DNA of 52,402 bases, taken from NCBI GenBank assembly GCA_028292245.1, contig JAQGMS010000090.1, forward strand, positions 1 to 52,402, in the 5' to 3' direction. The notes under the pieces were generated by a model. That model had not been told where the DNA came from and searched no databases. It saw only the letters and a program-made list of their open reading frames with translations. Both the position numbers and the translations under genes were made by a program. The DNA is from Ramlibacter sp. (GTDB lineage Bacteria; Pseudomonadota; Gammaproteobacteria; Burkholderiales; Burkholderiaceae_C). Positions 8,396 to 20,060 of this stretch are shown here, piece by piece (position 1 is the stretch's first letter; each line of letters opens with the position of its first letter).

Positions 8396-9988
8396 CTACG
8401 TCCTGAGCTTGGCCCGCAGGATCTTTCCCACCGGCGATTTGGGCAATTGCTCCATGAACTCGACCTGCTTGGGAACCTTGTAGCCGGTCAGCAGCGTGCG
8501 GCAGTGCGCGATGACCTCTTGCGCCTCGAGCCCGGCCGCCTTCGCCACGACGAACGCCTTGACGGCTTCGCCCGTGGCTTCGTCGCGCACTCCTATCACC
8601 GCGACTTCGGCCACGCCCGGATGCGCGGCAATCGCTGCCTCGACTTCGTTGGGATAGACGTTGAAGCCCGATACGATGATCATGTCCTTCTTGCGGTCCA
8701 CGATCCGGATCGAACCATCGGCCTCGAGCTGCGCGATATCGCCAGTGTGCAGCCAGCCGTCGACGATGGCCGACTTCGTTTCCTCGGGCTGGTTGAGATA
8801 GGCCTCGATGACTTGCGGCCCGCGCACCAGCAGCTCGCCGGGCTGGCTGGTTCCCAGCTCGCGGCCTCCCGCATCGATGATCCGCACTTGCGTGCCGGGG
8901 ATCGGCAGTCCCACCGTTCCGTTCCACGGCTTGCTGACGGGCGGGCTGCACGAAATGATGCCCGTGGTCTCCGTCATGCCGTATCCCTCGATGATCGGGC
9001 ACACGAGTTCCTGCCAGTCTTTCGCCGTGCCGGGACGCAGCGCCGTGCCGCCGGACACGGCGAACTTCATCTTCGGTGGGCTCTGCCGGAACCACGGCTG
9101 CGCCAGCAGGCCGGCAAACATCGTATCGACCCCGGGCATCCAGTCGATCTGGAATTCCTCGAAAGCGCTTCGCAGGTTGTCGATCGGCCGCGGGTTGGGA
9201 ATGAGGACGTTGCGCGCGCCGACGTCGAGGAACATCAGGAAGTTCACGACGAAGGCGAAGATGTGGTACAGCGGCAGGACCGTGAGGACGGTGTCCTCCG
9301 CCTTGAAGCCTCCGCCGTGGGCGTTCAGGCAATCGGCGGTCATCTCCATGACCGAGGCCACGTTGCGATGGGAGATCACCGCGCCCTTGCTGCGCCCGGT
9401 GGTGCCGCCGGTGTACTGGTAGACGGCCGTCTGATTGCTCGCCGGGCCGGCCGCGGCAAGCGCGCCGCCGGCCTCCAGCGCAGCCATGAACGCCAGCCGC
9501 GGCCGCGAACCCGGTGGCGCGGCGGGCAGGCCGGGCTGCATCTTCGCGCGGATCGCCGCCGCCACGGGAGCGTTGAAGAAATCCCAGAGGCTCACCACCA
9601 TGAGCTGCACTCCCAGTTCGGGAATCATCGCCTCCACCCGCGGCAGGAAGAGGTCGCAGGCGACGAGCGCCTTGGCCCCGCTGTCCACCAGCTGGTGCCG
9701 CACTTCGTGCTCGGTGTACAGCGGGTTGACGTTCGTGACGATCATGCCGGCCTTCCATGCGCCCAGCACGGCGACCGGGTAGTGCAGGCAATTGGGCAGC
9801 TGGATCGCCACCACGTCGCCCTCGGACAAGCCGAAACCGCCGATCAGCCAGGAGGCGAATGCGCTCGACAGGGCATCCACCTGCCGGTACGAAAGGCTGG
9901 TGTGCGCACCCTGGGGCAGGATGAATGTGAAAGCCGCTCTCTCCCCGTATTTCGCCAAGGCAGCTTCCCACGGACGCAAGTCGTTCAT
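8396..9988 (-). CDS. Acyl-CoA synthetase (FadD-like, AMP-forming)
   Basis: 530 residues of the ANL adenylating family. Motifs are the P-loop YTGGTTGRSKGAV, A5 EGYGMTETTG, A7/A8 LHTGDIAQLEADGSIRI and DRKKDMIIVSGFNVYPNE, and the A10 lysine near the C-terminus in SPVGKILRAK. It activates a fatty or aromatic acid with ATP and CoA; the chain length cannot be read. The ATG at 9988 follows GGAGACACAAC. It is the third gene of a minus-strand operon after the binding protein and the FadH-like reductase (13-base gap), so the acid is probably oxidised further. A longer in-frame extension to 10069 would overlap the upstream gene and is disfavoured. Confidence 0.9.
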   Translation of the reverse strand: MNDLRPWEAALAKYGERAAFTFILPQGAHTSLSYRQVDALSSAFASWLIGGFGLSEGDVVAIQLPNCLHYPVAVLGAWKAGMIVTNVNPLYTEHEVRHQLVDSGAKALVACDLFLPRVEAMIPELGVQLMVVSLWDFFNAPVAAAIRAKMQPGLPAAPPGSRPRLAFMAALEAGGALAAAGPASNQTAVYQYTGGTTGRSKGAVISHRNVASVMEMTADCLNAHGGGFKAEDTVLTVLPLYHIFAFVVNFLMFLDVGARNVLIPNPRPIDNLRSAFEEFQIDWMPGVDTMFAGLLAQPWFRQSPPKMKFAVSGGTALRPGTAKDWQELVCPIIEGYGMTETTGIISCSPPVSKPWNGTVGLPIPGTQVRIIDAGGRELGTSQPGELLVRGPQVIEAYLNQPEETKSAIVDGWLHTGDIAQLEADGSIRIVDRKKDMIIVSGFNVYPNEVEAAIAAHPGVAEVAVIGVRDEATGEAVKAFVVAKAAGLEAQEVIAHCRTLLTGYKVPKQVEFMEQLPKSPVGKILRAKLRT

Positions 9989-10001
9989 GTTGTGTCTCCG
10001 T

Positions 10002-13159
<3,158 letters not shown>

Positions 13160-13174
13160 TTCCGACTCCGTCTA

Positions 13175-13188
13175 TGCAACGGGTTGCA
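13175..13188. promoter_or_regulatory. Palindromic operator 1, TGCAAC-GG-GTTGCA
   Basis: A perfect 6+6 inverted repeat just downstream of the predicted -10 of the binding-protein operon, touching it at base 13188. It is one of three copies of the same motif around the padR-type gene (others at 13210-13227 and 13865-13876). The likely ligand-binding repressor is the neighbouring PadR-family protein, which is inference from position. Confidence 0.75.
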
Positions 13189-13216
13189 ATGTAACGCCGA
13201 TCCGGCATCTATGCAA
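13188..13216 (-). promoter_or_regulatory. Predicted sigma70 promoter of the binding-protein/reductase/ligase operon
   Basis: On the minus strand, TTGCAT (13216-13211) and TACATT (13193-13188) are separated by exactly 17 bases and lie 52-29 bases upstream of the ATG at 13159. The -35 hexamer is inside operator 2 and the -10 abuts operator 1, so a protein bound at either palindrome would block polymerase. Confidence 0.6.
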
Positions 13217-13227
13217 CTGGTTGCATA
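13210..13227. promoter_or_regulatory. Palindromic operator 2, TATGCAAC-TG-GTTGCATA
   Basis: The best copy of the motif: eight-base perfect arms around a two-base centre, located between the padR-type stop (13250) and the binding-protein start. It covers the predicted -35 hexamer. Confidence 0.8.
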
Positions 13228-13249
13228 AATGAACTCGCAAGCCCCCGAA

Positions 13250-13795
13250 TCAACCGTCCCGGGCCGGCGGTGCGGACAGAATCTTCGCGGCGTTGCTGAT
13301 GACGTCGATCCAGAATGCCTCGTACATGATCCCGGTCGTGAGGATCAGGTGCTGCAGCTGGGTCTCGCGCGCGCCGCGCGGCCCGGAAAAGTCCCTCTTC
13401 TCGAGTTCGCGATAGAGCGCCAGCTTCTGCAGGTGCAACTCGAGCCGGTCGTCCAGGTCGCGTTCGAAGCCGGTCGGCCCCACCGCGGCCTCGGCCCTCA
13501 GCCGCACCATGAACTCATCGCGCAGGGGCTGGGGAGCCTTGTGCTCGGCGACCCATCGCTTCAGCTCCTTGCGCCCGGCGGGCAGCACGCGGTACGCGCG
13601 CTTGCGCCCGCGCCCGGCCTCCGGCTCCATCGACTCGACCCAGCCGGCGGCTTCCAGCCTGCCCAGTTCCCGGTAGATCTGCTGGTGCGTGGCATGCCAG
13701 AAGTAGCCGAGCGACCGGTCGAAGTGGATGGCGAGTTCGGAGCCGGAGCAGGGATGTTCCAGGAGCGCAGTGAGAAGTGCATGGGGCAGGGACAT
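13250..13795 (-). CDS. PadR-family transcriptional regulator
   Basis: 181 residues with the two-part PadR layout. The N-terminal winged helix (about 1-90) has LLTALLEHPCSGSELA and HQQIYRELGRLEAAGWVE and ends with RKRAYRVLPAGRKEL. A C-terminal helical dimerisation domain follows (about 95-175, Vir_act_alpha_C type). PadR proteins usually repress genes for phenolic acid or other stress responses and are released by the inducer. It is upstream of, and in the same direction as, the binding-protein operon. Three TGCAAC-N2-GTTGCA-type palindromes flank it: two at the operon promoter and one 70 bases before its own ATG. This strongly suggests local control and autoregulation. Confidence 0.9.
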   Translation of the reverse strand: MSLPHALLTALLEHPCSGSELAIHFDRSLGYFWHATHQQIYRELGRLEAAGWVESMEPEAGRGRKRAYRVLPAGRKELKRWVAEHKAPQPLRDEFMVRLRAEAAVGPTGFERDLDDRLELHLQKLALYRELEKRDFSGPRGARETQLQHLILTTGIMYEAFWIDVISNAAKILSAPPARDG

Positions 13796-13864
13796 GAGAA
13801 TCCAGCAGAGAGAGAGTCAGGGGCACATGCTAGCCCAAGCGCGGCCTGCCGGCCGCGAGTCGGC

Positions 13865-13876
13865 GCAACTGGTTGC
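13865..13876. promoter_or_regulatory. Palindromic operator 3 between padR-type and tetR-type genes
   Basis: GCAAC-TG-GTTGC, identical in core to operator 2. It lies 70 bases upstream of the PadR start and 39 bases upstream of the divergent TetR start, so it could control either or both. Confidence 0.65.
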
Positions 13877-13894
13877 ACAGAGGGTTTACACGGA

Positions 13895-13913
13895 TGTGCA
13901 ATTTTGCTGCACA
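13895..13913. promoter_or_regulatory. Inverted repeat TGTGCA-N7-TGCACA before the TetR gene
   Basis: Six-base perfect arms around seven bases, ending one base before the ATG at 13915. The position is typical of an autoregulatory TetR operator. It differs from the GTTGCA motif, so a different protein, probably the TetR-family product itself, is expected to bind. Confidence 0.5.
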
Positions 13914-13914
13914 G

Positions 13915-14652
13915 ATGTCAAATACCGTGATGCCGTTGGCCCATGAATCTCCTGCCCTGCGTCCCGCCGCCAGAAAGCGTGCATTCGCGGCTCGCCCCGA
14001 TCGCAAGCGGGCCATCCTGCTGGCCGCGGAAAAACTCTTTGCCCAGCGCGGCTACCATGCCGTCACGATCCGCCAGATCGCCGACGAAGCCGGTGTCCCG
14101 TCGGCCCTGGTGGGCTACTACTACGGCCAGAAGCATGAGCTGTTTCATGCGATCTTCGAGCACTGGAACAGCACCATCGAAGAGCGGCTGGCGGCCTTGC
14201 GCGCCGTGTCGCGCGATCCGGCCAGTGCGCAGACGCTGAAGCGGATCATCGAGGCCTTCACCGGCCCGGTCTTGCGGCTGCGCGCCAGCCCCGAGGGCGA
14301 GTACTACGCGCTGCTGGTGGCGCGCGAGCTGTTCCACGAACTGGCGGAAGCCGACCGCGTGCTGCGCGCCTACTTCGACCCGCTCGCGCACGCCTTCATC
14401 GATGCCTTGCAGGAAGCGCTGCCGCATGCCACGCGCGGCCAGGTTGCCTGGTGCTACCAGTTTTCGGTAGGCGCGATGCTGCACCACCTGAGCGACAACC
14501 GCGTGGAGCGGCTGTCGCGGGGCCAAAGCAAGCTGCGCGACCCGGCGGCGGCGGCCTTGCTGGTCGACTTCATCGTCGCCGGCATCCGCGGCGCCCTGCC
14601 GCGGCCGCCCCAGTCCCGCCCGCGCAAAACACCCCCAAGGAGACAGTCATGA
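13915..14652 (+). CDS. TetR-family transcriptional regulator
   Basis: About 245 residues. The N-terminal helix-turn-helix is clear: RKRAILLAAEKLFAQRGYHAVTIRQIADEAGV followed by VGYYYGQKHELF, in three stretches. The C-terminal ligand domain is helical (AcrR/RutR-like length). In-frame ATGs at 13873, 13915 and 13930 are possible and none has a strong ribosome binding site. I use 13915 because the inverted repeat at 13895-13913 would otherwise lie in the coding sequence. Its stop overlaps the start of the ABC binding-protein gene (ATGA), so it heads the seven-gene transporter/catabolic unit and probably regulates it. Confidence 0.87.
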   Translation: MSNTVMPLAHESPALRPAARKRAFAARPDRKRAILLAAEKLFAQRGYHAVTIRQIADEAGVPSALVGYYYGQKHELFHAIFEHWNSTIEERLAALRAVSRDPASAQTLKRIIEAFTGPVLRLRASPEGEYYALLVARELFHELAEADRVLRAYFDPLAHAFIDALQEALPHATRGQVAWCYQFSVGAMLHHLSDNRVERLSRGQSKLRDPAAAALLVDFIVAGIRGALPRPPQSRPRKTPPRRQS

Positions 14653-15587
14653 AACGCCGCGCCCTTCTTTCCGGCCTCGCCGCAGCGGGGGCCGTCTCGG
14701 CCCTGCCGGCCTGGAGCCAGTCGCCGAAGGTCATCTTCGGCTACACCGCCGTGACCGACTTCGCCTCCGTCTTCGTGGCCGCCGAGGAGGGCTATTTCAA
14801 GAAGCGCAACCTCGACGTGGAGCTGAAGTTCATCCCGCTGAACTCCACCATCCCGGCGGCGCTGCAGTCGGACTCGCTGCAAATCGGCGGCCCCACGCCC
14901 TCGGTGTTCCTGCAATCGGTCGACGGCGGGCTGGACCACATCGTCGTTGGGGGCGGCGGCGTCACTGCCAAGAGCGCCACCGGCCTCGGCCTGGTCGCGC
15001 GGGCGGGCGCCGGCATCAAGACGCCGCAGGACTGCGTTGGAAAGAAGATCGGCGTGCCCGGCCTGGGTGCCTTCCTGCATGTGACCTTCCGCGCATGGCT
15101 CAAGCAGAACGGGGTCGACTACAAGCGTGTGACGTTCACCGAAGCATCGTTTCCGCAGCATGCCGACCTGCTGCGCGGCGGCTCGATCGACGCCGTCGTC
15201 ACGGCCGACCCTTTCATGACCCGCATCATCGACAGCGGCTCGGGTTACGTGGCCTCCTACTACTCGACCTTCCTCGACGAAGGCAACCCGACCATCGTCT
15301 ACGCCGCCCGGCGCGAATGGGTGCGCATGAATGCAGCTGCCGCCAAGGCGTTCCAGGACGCGGTAGTGGAAGCGGCCGCCTTCATCCGGCAGCCGAAGAA
15401 CGACGGCAAGGTCCGCGCCGCCATCGGCAGGTACATCAAGCTGCCGCCGGAGGTGCTGGCCGGCATCCAGATTTCGATTCCCGGCCCGCTGGTCACCGAG
15501 AAGCAGCTCAACTACTGGGTGCGGCTGATGAAGGACCAGGAGATGCTGAAGACGGATCCGAAGGTCGCTTCGCTCTTGATGAAGTAA
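14649..15587 (+). CDS. ABC transporter substrate-binding protein (NMT1/SsuA/ThiY-like)
   Basis: 312 residues. The signal peptide MKRRALLSGLAAAGAVSALPAW-SQ is probably cut after about residue 24. The mature protein is of the NMT1/nitrate-taurine class: GYTAVTDFASVFVAAEEGYF, LDVELKFIPLNST and DCVGKKIGVPGLGAFLH. These proteins deliver small anions, sulfonates, pyrimidine precursors or aromatic acids to a matching ABC importer. All three other subunits follow directly. The start overlaps the TetR stop by four bases. Confidence 0.9.
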   Translation: MKRRALLSGLAAAGAVSALPAWSQSPKVIFGYTAVTDFASVFVAAEEGYFKKRNLDVELKFIPLNSTIPAALQSDSLQIGGPTPSVFLQSVDGGLDHIVVGGGGVTAKSATGLGLVARAGAGIKTPQDCVGKKIGVPGLGAFLHVTFRAWLKQNGVDYKRVTFTEASFPQHADLLRGGSIDAVVTADPFMTRIIDSGSGYVASYYSTFLDEGNPTIVYAARREWVRMNAAAAKAFQDAVVEAAAFIRQPKNDGKVRAAIGRYIKLPPEVLAGIQISIPGPLVTEKQLNYWVRLMKDQEMLKTDPKVASLLMK

Positions 15588-15589
15588 GC

Positions 15590-16363
15590 ATGGCCGGATT
15601 CCTGGACTTCGATCGCGTGGCGATTTGCCTCGGTGGCCGCGAGATCCTCTCGCCGACGTCGTTCGAGGTCGAACGCGGCGAGTTCGTCTGCATCGTCGGC
15701 CCGAGCGGCTGCGGCAAGACGACCCTGCTGCGGGCGGCCAGCGGCCTGCTGCCCGCCAGCAGCGGCGCTGTACGGCGAGGCGGCGAGCCGGTGACACAGC
15801 CGTCGCGCGAAGTGGCTTTCGTATTCCAGGACTACAGCCGGGCCTTGCTGCCATGGCGTACCGTGCAGGGCAACGTGAGCCTGGCGCTGGAAGCAGCCGG
15901 CACGCCCGAAGGCGAACGGCTCGCGCGCATCGGTGAAGTGCTGGCCAAGGTGAGCCTGGCGGGACACGCGCAGAAATTTCCGGCGCAGCTGTCGGGCGGG
16001 ATGCAGCAACGCGCGCAGATTGCACGCTGCCTGGCGCAAAGGCCGGATCTGCTGATGATGGACGAGCCCTTTGGCGCGCTGGATGCGCTGACGCGCCAGG
16101 GGCTGCAGGACGAGGTGGCCCGGTTGGTCCGCGACGATGGCCTCACGGTGCTGTTCGTCACACATGACCTCGAAGAAGCGATCTACCTGGGCGACCGGGT
16201 GATCGCCCTGCAAGCCAACCCCGGTCCGGGGCGGCCCAGCCTGGCGCGGATGATCAACGTGGACATCCAGCGGCCGCGTGACCAGCTCACCACCCGCGAG
16301 CATCCGGAATTCCTGAACCTGCGGCGCGAACTGTTTGCGTTCATCGAGCAGGGGCATGACTGA
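15590..16363 (+). CDS. ABC transporter ATP-binding protein (SsuB/TauB-like)
   Basis: 257 residues. Walker A is GPSGCGKTT (about 35-43), the Q loop is in VFQDYSRALLPW, the signature is LSGGMQQR, Walker B is DLLMMDEPFGALD and the switch His is in FVTHDLEEA. It energises the importer formed with the two permeases that follow. It starts two bases after the binding-protein stop and its own stop overlaps the first permease by eight bases. The substrate class is that of NitT/TauT transporters; the exact substrate is unknown. Confidence 0.95.
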   Translation: MAGFLDFDRVAICLGGREILSPTSFEVERGEFVCIVGPSGCGKTTLLRAASGLLPASSGAVRRGGEPVTQPSREVAFVFQDYSRALLPWRTVQGNVSLALEAAGTPEGERLARIGEVLAKVSLAGHAQKFPAQLSGGMQQRAQIARCLAQRPDLLMMDEPFGALDALTRQGLQDEVARLVRDDGLTVLFVTHDLEEAIYLGDRVIALQANPGPGRPSLARMINVDIQRPRDQLTTREHPEFLNLRRELFAFIEQGHD

Positions 16364-17129
16364 AACGCAACCGACGATGGCTGCAAGGCTGCGGGGCTGG
16401 TGGGTTCCGCTGGGCGCGCTGGCCGCCCTGGAGGCCTATGCCCGCTCCGCCGGCAGTGGCAGCGATGCACTGGCGCCGCCGACGGCGGCCGCATTGGCGT
16501 TCGGCCAGGCGCTTTCCGACGGCTCGCTGCTGCAGGCCACGGCGTTCACGCTGGGCGCCGCCGCCCTGGGTCTGCTGGTGGCCGCCGTCCTGGGCGTGTC
16601 GCTGGGCATTGCCCTGGGCCTGTCGCCGCGCGCGGCGCAAATGAGCTTTCTCTCGGTGGAAGTGCTGCGACCCGTTCCCGCCGTGGCGCTGATCCCCCTG
16701 TCGATGCTTGTGTTCGGGTTCGGCCTGCGCATGGAGTTCAGCATCGTGGCCTTCGCTTCGTTCTGGCCCTTGCTGATCCTGACGCAGGCGGCCGTGCGCC
16801 AGGTCGAGCCGCGGCTGCTCGAGGTCAGCCGCGTACTGGGCCTCAGCCCGGCACAACGCAGCATCAAGATCGTCCTGCCCGCCATCGTTCCGCGCCTCTT
16901 CGTGGCCTTGCGCCTGGGCGTCGCGATCTCGCTGGTGGTGGCGGTGACCATGGAAATCGCAGCCAATCCCCACGGCATGGGCTACGCCATGATGGTCGCG
17001 CAGCAAAGCCTCGACCCGGCGCTGATGCTGGCTTGGCTGTTCTGGATCGGCCTGGTCGGCTATGCCGTCAATGCGGCAGCGCTGCGGCTTCAGCGCCTCG
17101 TCTCGCGCCGGATGGGAGTGCTGGAATGA
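16356..17129 (+). CDS. ABC transporter permease 1 (SsuC-like)
   Basis: 257 residues with about six hydrophobic helices. It carries the BPD_transp_1 coupling region (EVSRVLGLSPAQRSIKIVLPAIVPRLF, in two stretches). It probably pairs with the second permease as a heterodimer in the inner membrane. The ATG at 16356 overlaps the ATPase gene and the stop overlaps the next gene by four bases (ATGA). Confidence 0.92.
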   Translation: MTETQPTMAARLRGWWVPLGALAALEAYARSAGSGSDALAPPTAAALAFGQALSDGSLLQATAFTLGAAALGLLVAAVLGVSLGIALGLSPRAAQMSFLSVEVLRPVPAVALIPLSMLVFGFGLRMEFSIVAFASFWPLLILTQAAVRQVEPRLLEVSRVLGLSPAQRSIKIVLPAIVPRLFVALRLGVAISLVVAVTMEIAANPHGMGYAMMVAQQSLDPALMLAWLFWIGLVGYAVNAAALRLQRLVSRRMGVLE

Positions 17130-17908
17130 CGCAGCGTCATCGCGCGCTGATGGACTGGGTTGCTTCGGGCGCGGTCCTGGCCGCTTTCCTGGCGCTGTGG
17201 TGGACGTCGAGCAACGCCGGATGGATCAACCGCGCCTTCCTGCCGACGCCGCAAGCGACGATGGAGAGCCTCGCCGAGGGCCTTAACCTGACCGGCTCGG
17301 GCAGCGGCGAACTGCTGGATTTCAGCTGCGCCACGGTCGCGCGGATGCTCGAAGGCTGGCTGCTCGCCTCGATGGTGGGCATCGCGCTGGGCGCGCTGAT
17401 CGGCATTTCCGCAGGTGCGCGAGCCTACCTGCAGCCAACGCTGGAGTTCATCCGGCCGCTGCCGGCCTCGGCCCTGCTGCCCCTGGCCATTTCCGTCTTC
17501 GGCCTGAACCCGAACATGGTGCTGTCGGTCGTCGCCTTCGGCGCGATGTGGCCGGTTCTGCTGGCGACCGTGCACGGCTTCGCCGCGGTCGAGCCCCGCC
17601 TGCTCGAAGTGGGCCGCTGCCTGCAGCTCTCGCGCGGCGCCTTCGTATGGAAAGTGGGTCTGCCCAACGCGATGCCCGACATCCTGGCCGGCATGCGGCT
17701 GTCGATGACCGTGTCGCTGATCGTGTCGGTGGTCGGCGAGATGATTGCCTCGCAGCCGGGCCTGGGCCAGGCGATCCTGCTGGCGGCGCGGTCGTTCCGC
17801 GCCAGCGAGTTGTTCGCCGGCACCGTGCTGCTCGGGCTGATCGGCTTCGCCAGCAACGCCCTGCTCGCGCTGGCGGAAAAGAGATTGTTGAAGTGGCAAC
17901 AGCCATAA
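17126..17908 (+). CDS. ABC transporter permease 2 (SsuC-like)
   Basis: 260 residues, six predicted membrane helices and the same coupling motif (EVGRCLQLSRGAFVWKVGLP). It is clearly a paralogue of permease 1 (both contain VEPRLLEV followed by a basic/Leu-rich stretch). Two different permeases instead of a homodimer is a known variant of NitT/TauT importers. It ends ten bases before the cyclase-family gene. Confidence 0.92.
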   Translation: MTQRHRALMDWVASGAVLAAFLALWWTSSNAGWINRAFLPTPQATMESLAEGLNLTGSGSGELLDFSCATVARMLEGWLLASMVGIALGALIGISAGARAYLQPTLEFIRPLPASALLPLAISVFGLNPNMVLSVVAFGAMWPVLLATVHGFAAVEPRLLEVGRCLQLSRGAFVWKVGLPNAMPDILAGMRLSMTVSLIVSVVGEMIASQPGLGQAILLAARSFRASELFAGTVLLGLIGFASNALLALAEKRLLKWQQP

Positions 17909-17918
17909 AGGAGAAACC

Positions 17919-18722
17919 ATGCCCCGCAAATTCGTCGACCTGTCGATCTACCTGGAAAACGATGTGCTGTCGGACCCGCCGGCCTTCGCGCCGAAGATCC
18001 AGTACTTCACCCATGAGAACACTTTCGAGCAGATCGCTCCGTTCTTCCCCGGCCTGAAGAAGGAAGACCTGCCCGACGGCGAAGGCTGGGCAGTGGAGAT
18101 GGTGAACCTGTCCACGCACAACGGCACCCACCTGGACGCGCCGTATCACTTCCACAGCACCATGAACAAGGCGCTGGGCCACCAGGAACGATCCATCGCA
18201 ATTCACGAGGTGCCGCTGGAGTGGTGCTTCCAGCCCGGCGTGAAATTGGACTTCCGTCATTTTCCCGACGGCTATGTCGTGACGGCGGCCGACGTCGAGG
18301 CCGAGCTCAAGCGAATTGGCCACACCATCGCGCCGCTGGAAATCGTCGCTGTCAACACCCGCGCGGGTTCGCGCTACGGCAGCCCCGACTACGTATCGGC
18401 CGGCTGCGGCATGGGCTATGAGGCCACGATGTACCTGCTCGAACGCGGTGTACGCCTGACCGGCACCGACGCGTGGAGCTGGGACGCGCCCTTCGTGCAC
18501 ACCGCCAAAAAATACGGCGAGACGCACGATGCGTCCCTCATCTGGGAAGGCCACAAGGCCGGCCGCGACATCGGCTATTGCCACATGGAAAAGATGCACA
18601 ACCTCGAGTCGCTGCCGGCGGATGGTTTCTACATCTCGTGCTTCCCGCACAAGATCCGCGGCGCCTCGGCCGGCTGGACCCGCGCCGTCGCGATCTTCGA
18701 CGACAAGCTGATGACCGCCTGA
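17919..18722 (+). CDS. Cyclase-family metal-dependent hydrolase (kynurenine formamidase/isatin hydrolase-like)
   Basis: 267 residues of the cyclase family (PF04199). The metal-binding signature is HNGTHLDAPYHF near residue 68, with further conserved parts in GTDAWSWDAPF and a His/Glu-rich middle. Family members hydrolyse amide or lactam bonds in cyclic or N-acyl aromatic compounds, for example N-formylkynurenine or isatin. A good ribosome binding site (AAGGAG) precedes the ATG. It sits between the importer and fumarylacetoacetase, so it probably opens or deacylates the imported compound. The substrate is inferred only by class. Confidence 0.85.
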   Translation: MPRKFVDLSIYLENDVLSDPPAFAPKIQYFTHENTFEQIAPFFPGLKKEDLPDGEGWAVEMVNLSTHNGTHLDAPYHFHSTMNKALGHQERSIAIHEVPLEWCFQPGVKLDFRHFPDGYVVTAADVEAELKRIGHTIAPLEIVAVNTRAGSRYGSPDYVSAGCGMGYEATMYLLERGVRLTGTDAWSWDAPFVHTAKKYGETHDASLIWEGHKAGRDIGYCHMEKMHNLESLPADGFYISCFPHKIRGASAGWTRAVAIFDDKLMTA

Positions 18723-20053
18723 TGATCATGCAACTCGACCACACCCATGACGCGGCGTGCAAGAGCTGGCTGGAATCAGCCGATGCACCCGGCTGCGACT
18801 TTCCGATCCAAAACCTGCCGTTCGCGGTATTCCGCCGCGCCGGCACCGGCGAAGCATTTCGCGGCGGCGTGGCCATTGGCGACCAGGTCGTCGATCTAGG
18901 CGCCTTGAGCCGCGCCGGCCTGCTCAACGGTCTGGCCGGACAGGCCGCGGCCGCCTGCGCGCAGCCCGCGCTCAACGAATTCTTCGCCATGGGCCCGGCC
19001 GCATGGCGTGCGCTGCGCCATCGACTGTTCGCGCTGCTGGAAAGCAGCGTGTTCGCGTCCACCACCAACGCGTTGCGCGGCTGCCTGGTACCCCAGGCTG
19101 ACGTGGAATACACCGTGCCGGCGCGCATCGGCGACTACACCGACTTCTACACCTCGATCCATCACGCGCTCAATGTGGGCCGGCTGTTCCGCCCGGACGA
19201 TCCGATCACGCCCAACTTCAGGTGGATTCCCATCGCCTACCACGGCCGCGTGTCGAGCATCGGCGTCAGCGGCCAGAAGTTTCGGCGGCCGCTGGGCCAG
19301 AGCATGCCGCCCGGCGCCGCCGCGCCGGCGTACGCGCCTTGCGCGGGCCTGGACTATGAACTCGAGCTCGGCATCTTCATCGGCCAGGGCAATGCCCAGG
19401 GAGAACAGATCGGCGTGGACGCAGCGCAGGACCATATCTTCGGCATCTGCCTGCTCAATGACTGGTCGGCTCGGGACATTCAGTTCTGGGAGATGGCGCC
19501 GCTCGGCCCGTTCCTGGCCAAGAACTTCGCAACCACGATTTCCCCGTGGATCGTGACGATGGATGCGCTGGCCCCCTATCACCAGGCTTGGACGCGTTCT
19601 GCGCAAGAGCCCCAACCCCTCGCGTATCTCGAGTCACCGAAGGTCCGGGCCGAGGGCGCGCTGGATATCCAGCTCGAAGTGTGGCTGGAGACCGCGCAGC
19701 ATCGCTCGCGGGGCGACGCCGCCGAGCGCCTGACCCACACGAGTTTCAAGCACCAGTACTGGAGCGTGGCGCAGATGGTGGCGCATCACACGGTGGGCGG
19801 CTGCAACCTGCAGGCCGGCGACCTGCTGGGCAGCGGCACGATCTCCGGGCCGGGAGAAACGGAAGCCGGGGCCATCATCGAACTGACGCGGGCGGGACGG
19901 GAGCCATTGAAACTCGCCAATGGCGAGCAGCGCGGCTTTCTGGACGACGGCGACGCGGTGATCTTCAAGGGCTGGTGCGAGAAGGCCGGTCATGCACGGA
20001 TCGGTTTTGGCGAGAACCGCGGCGAAGTGCTCCCTGCGCTCGACTCTGTCTAG
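18722..20053 (+). CDS. fahA: Fumarylacetoacetase
   Basis: 443 residues, normal for the full-length enzyme with its N-terminal SH3-like domain. The catalytic part shows DYTDFYTSIHHALNVG, IPIAYHGRVSSIGVSG, YELELGIFIGQGN, LLNDWSARDIQFWEM and LGPFLAKNFATTISPW, the hallmarks of true fumarylacetoacetases rather than the broad FAH superfamily. It cleaves 4-fumarylacetoacetate to fumarate and acetoacetate at the end of the homogentisate pathway. Here it is not beside homogentisate dioxygenase but behind an ABC importer and a cyclase-type hydrolase (one-base overlap TGATG), so its physiological substrate could be related rather than identical. ATGs at 18722 and 18728 are both possible. Confidence 0.88.
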   Translation: MIMQLDHTHDAACKSWLESADAPGCDFPIQNLPFAVFRRAGTGEAFRGGVAIGDQVVDLGALSRAGLLNGLAGQAAAACAQPALNEFFAMGPAAWRALRHRLFALLESSVFASTTNALRGCLVPQADVEYTVPARIGDYTDFYTSIHHALNVGRLFRPDDPITPNFRWIPIAYHGRVSSIGVSGQKFRRPLGQSMPPGAAAPAYAPCAGLDYELELGIFIGQGNAQGEQIGVDAAQDHIFGICLLNDWSARDIQFWEMAPLGPFLAKNFATTISPWIVTMDALAPYHQAWTRSAQEPQPLAYLESPKVRAEGALDIQLEVWLETAQHRSRGDAAERLTHTSFKHQYWSVAQMVAHHTVGGCNLQAGDLLGSGTISGPGETEAGAIIELTRAGREPLKLANGEQRGFLDDGDAVIFKGWCEKAGHARIGFGENRGEVLPALDSV

Positions 20054-20060
20054 AGCCAGG

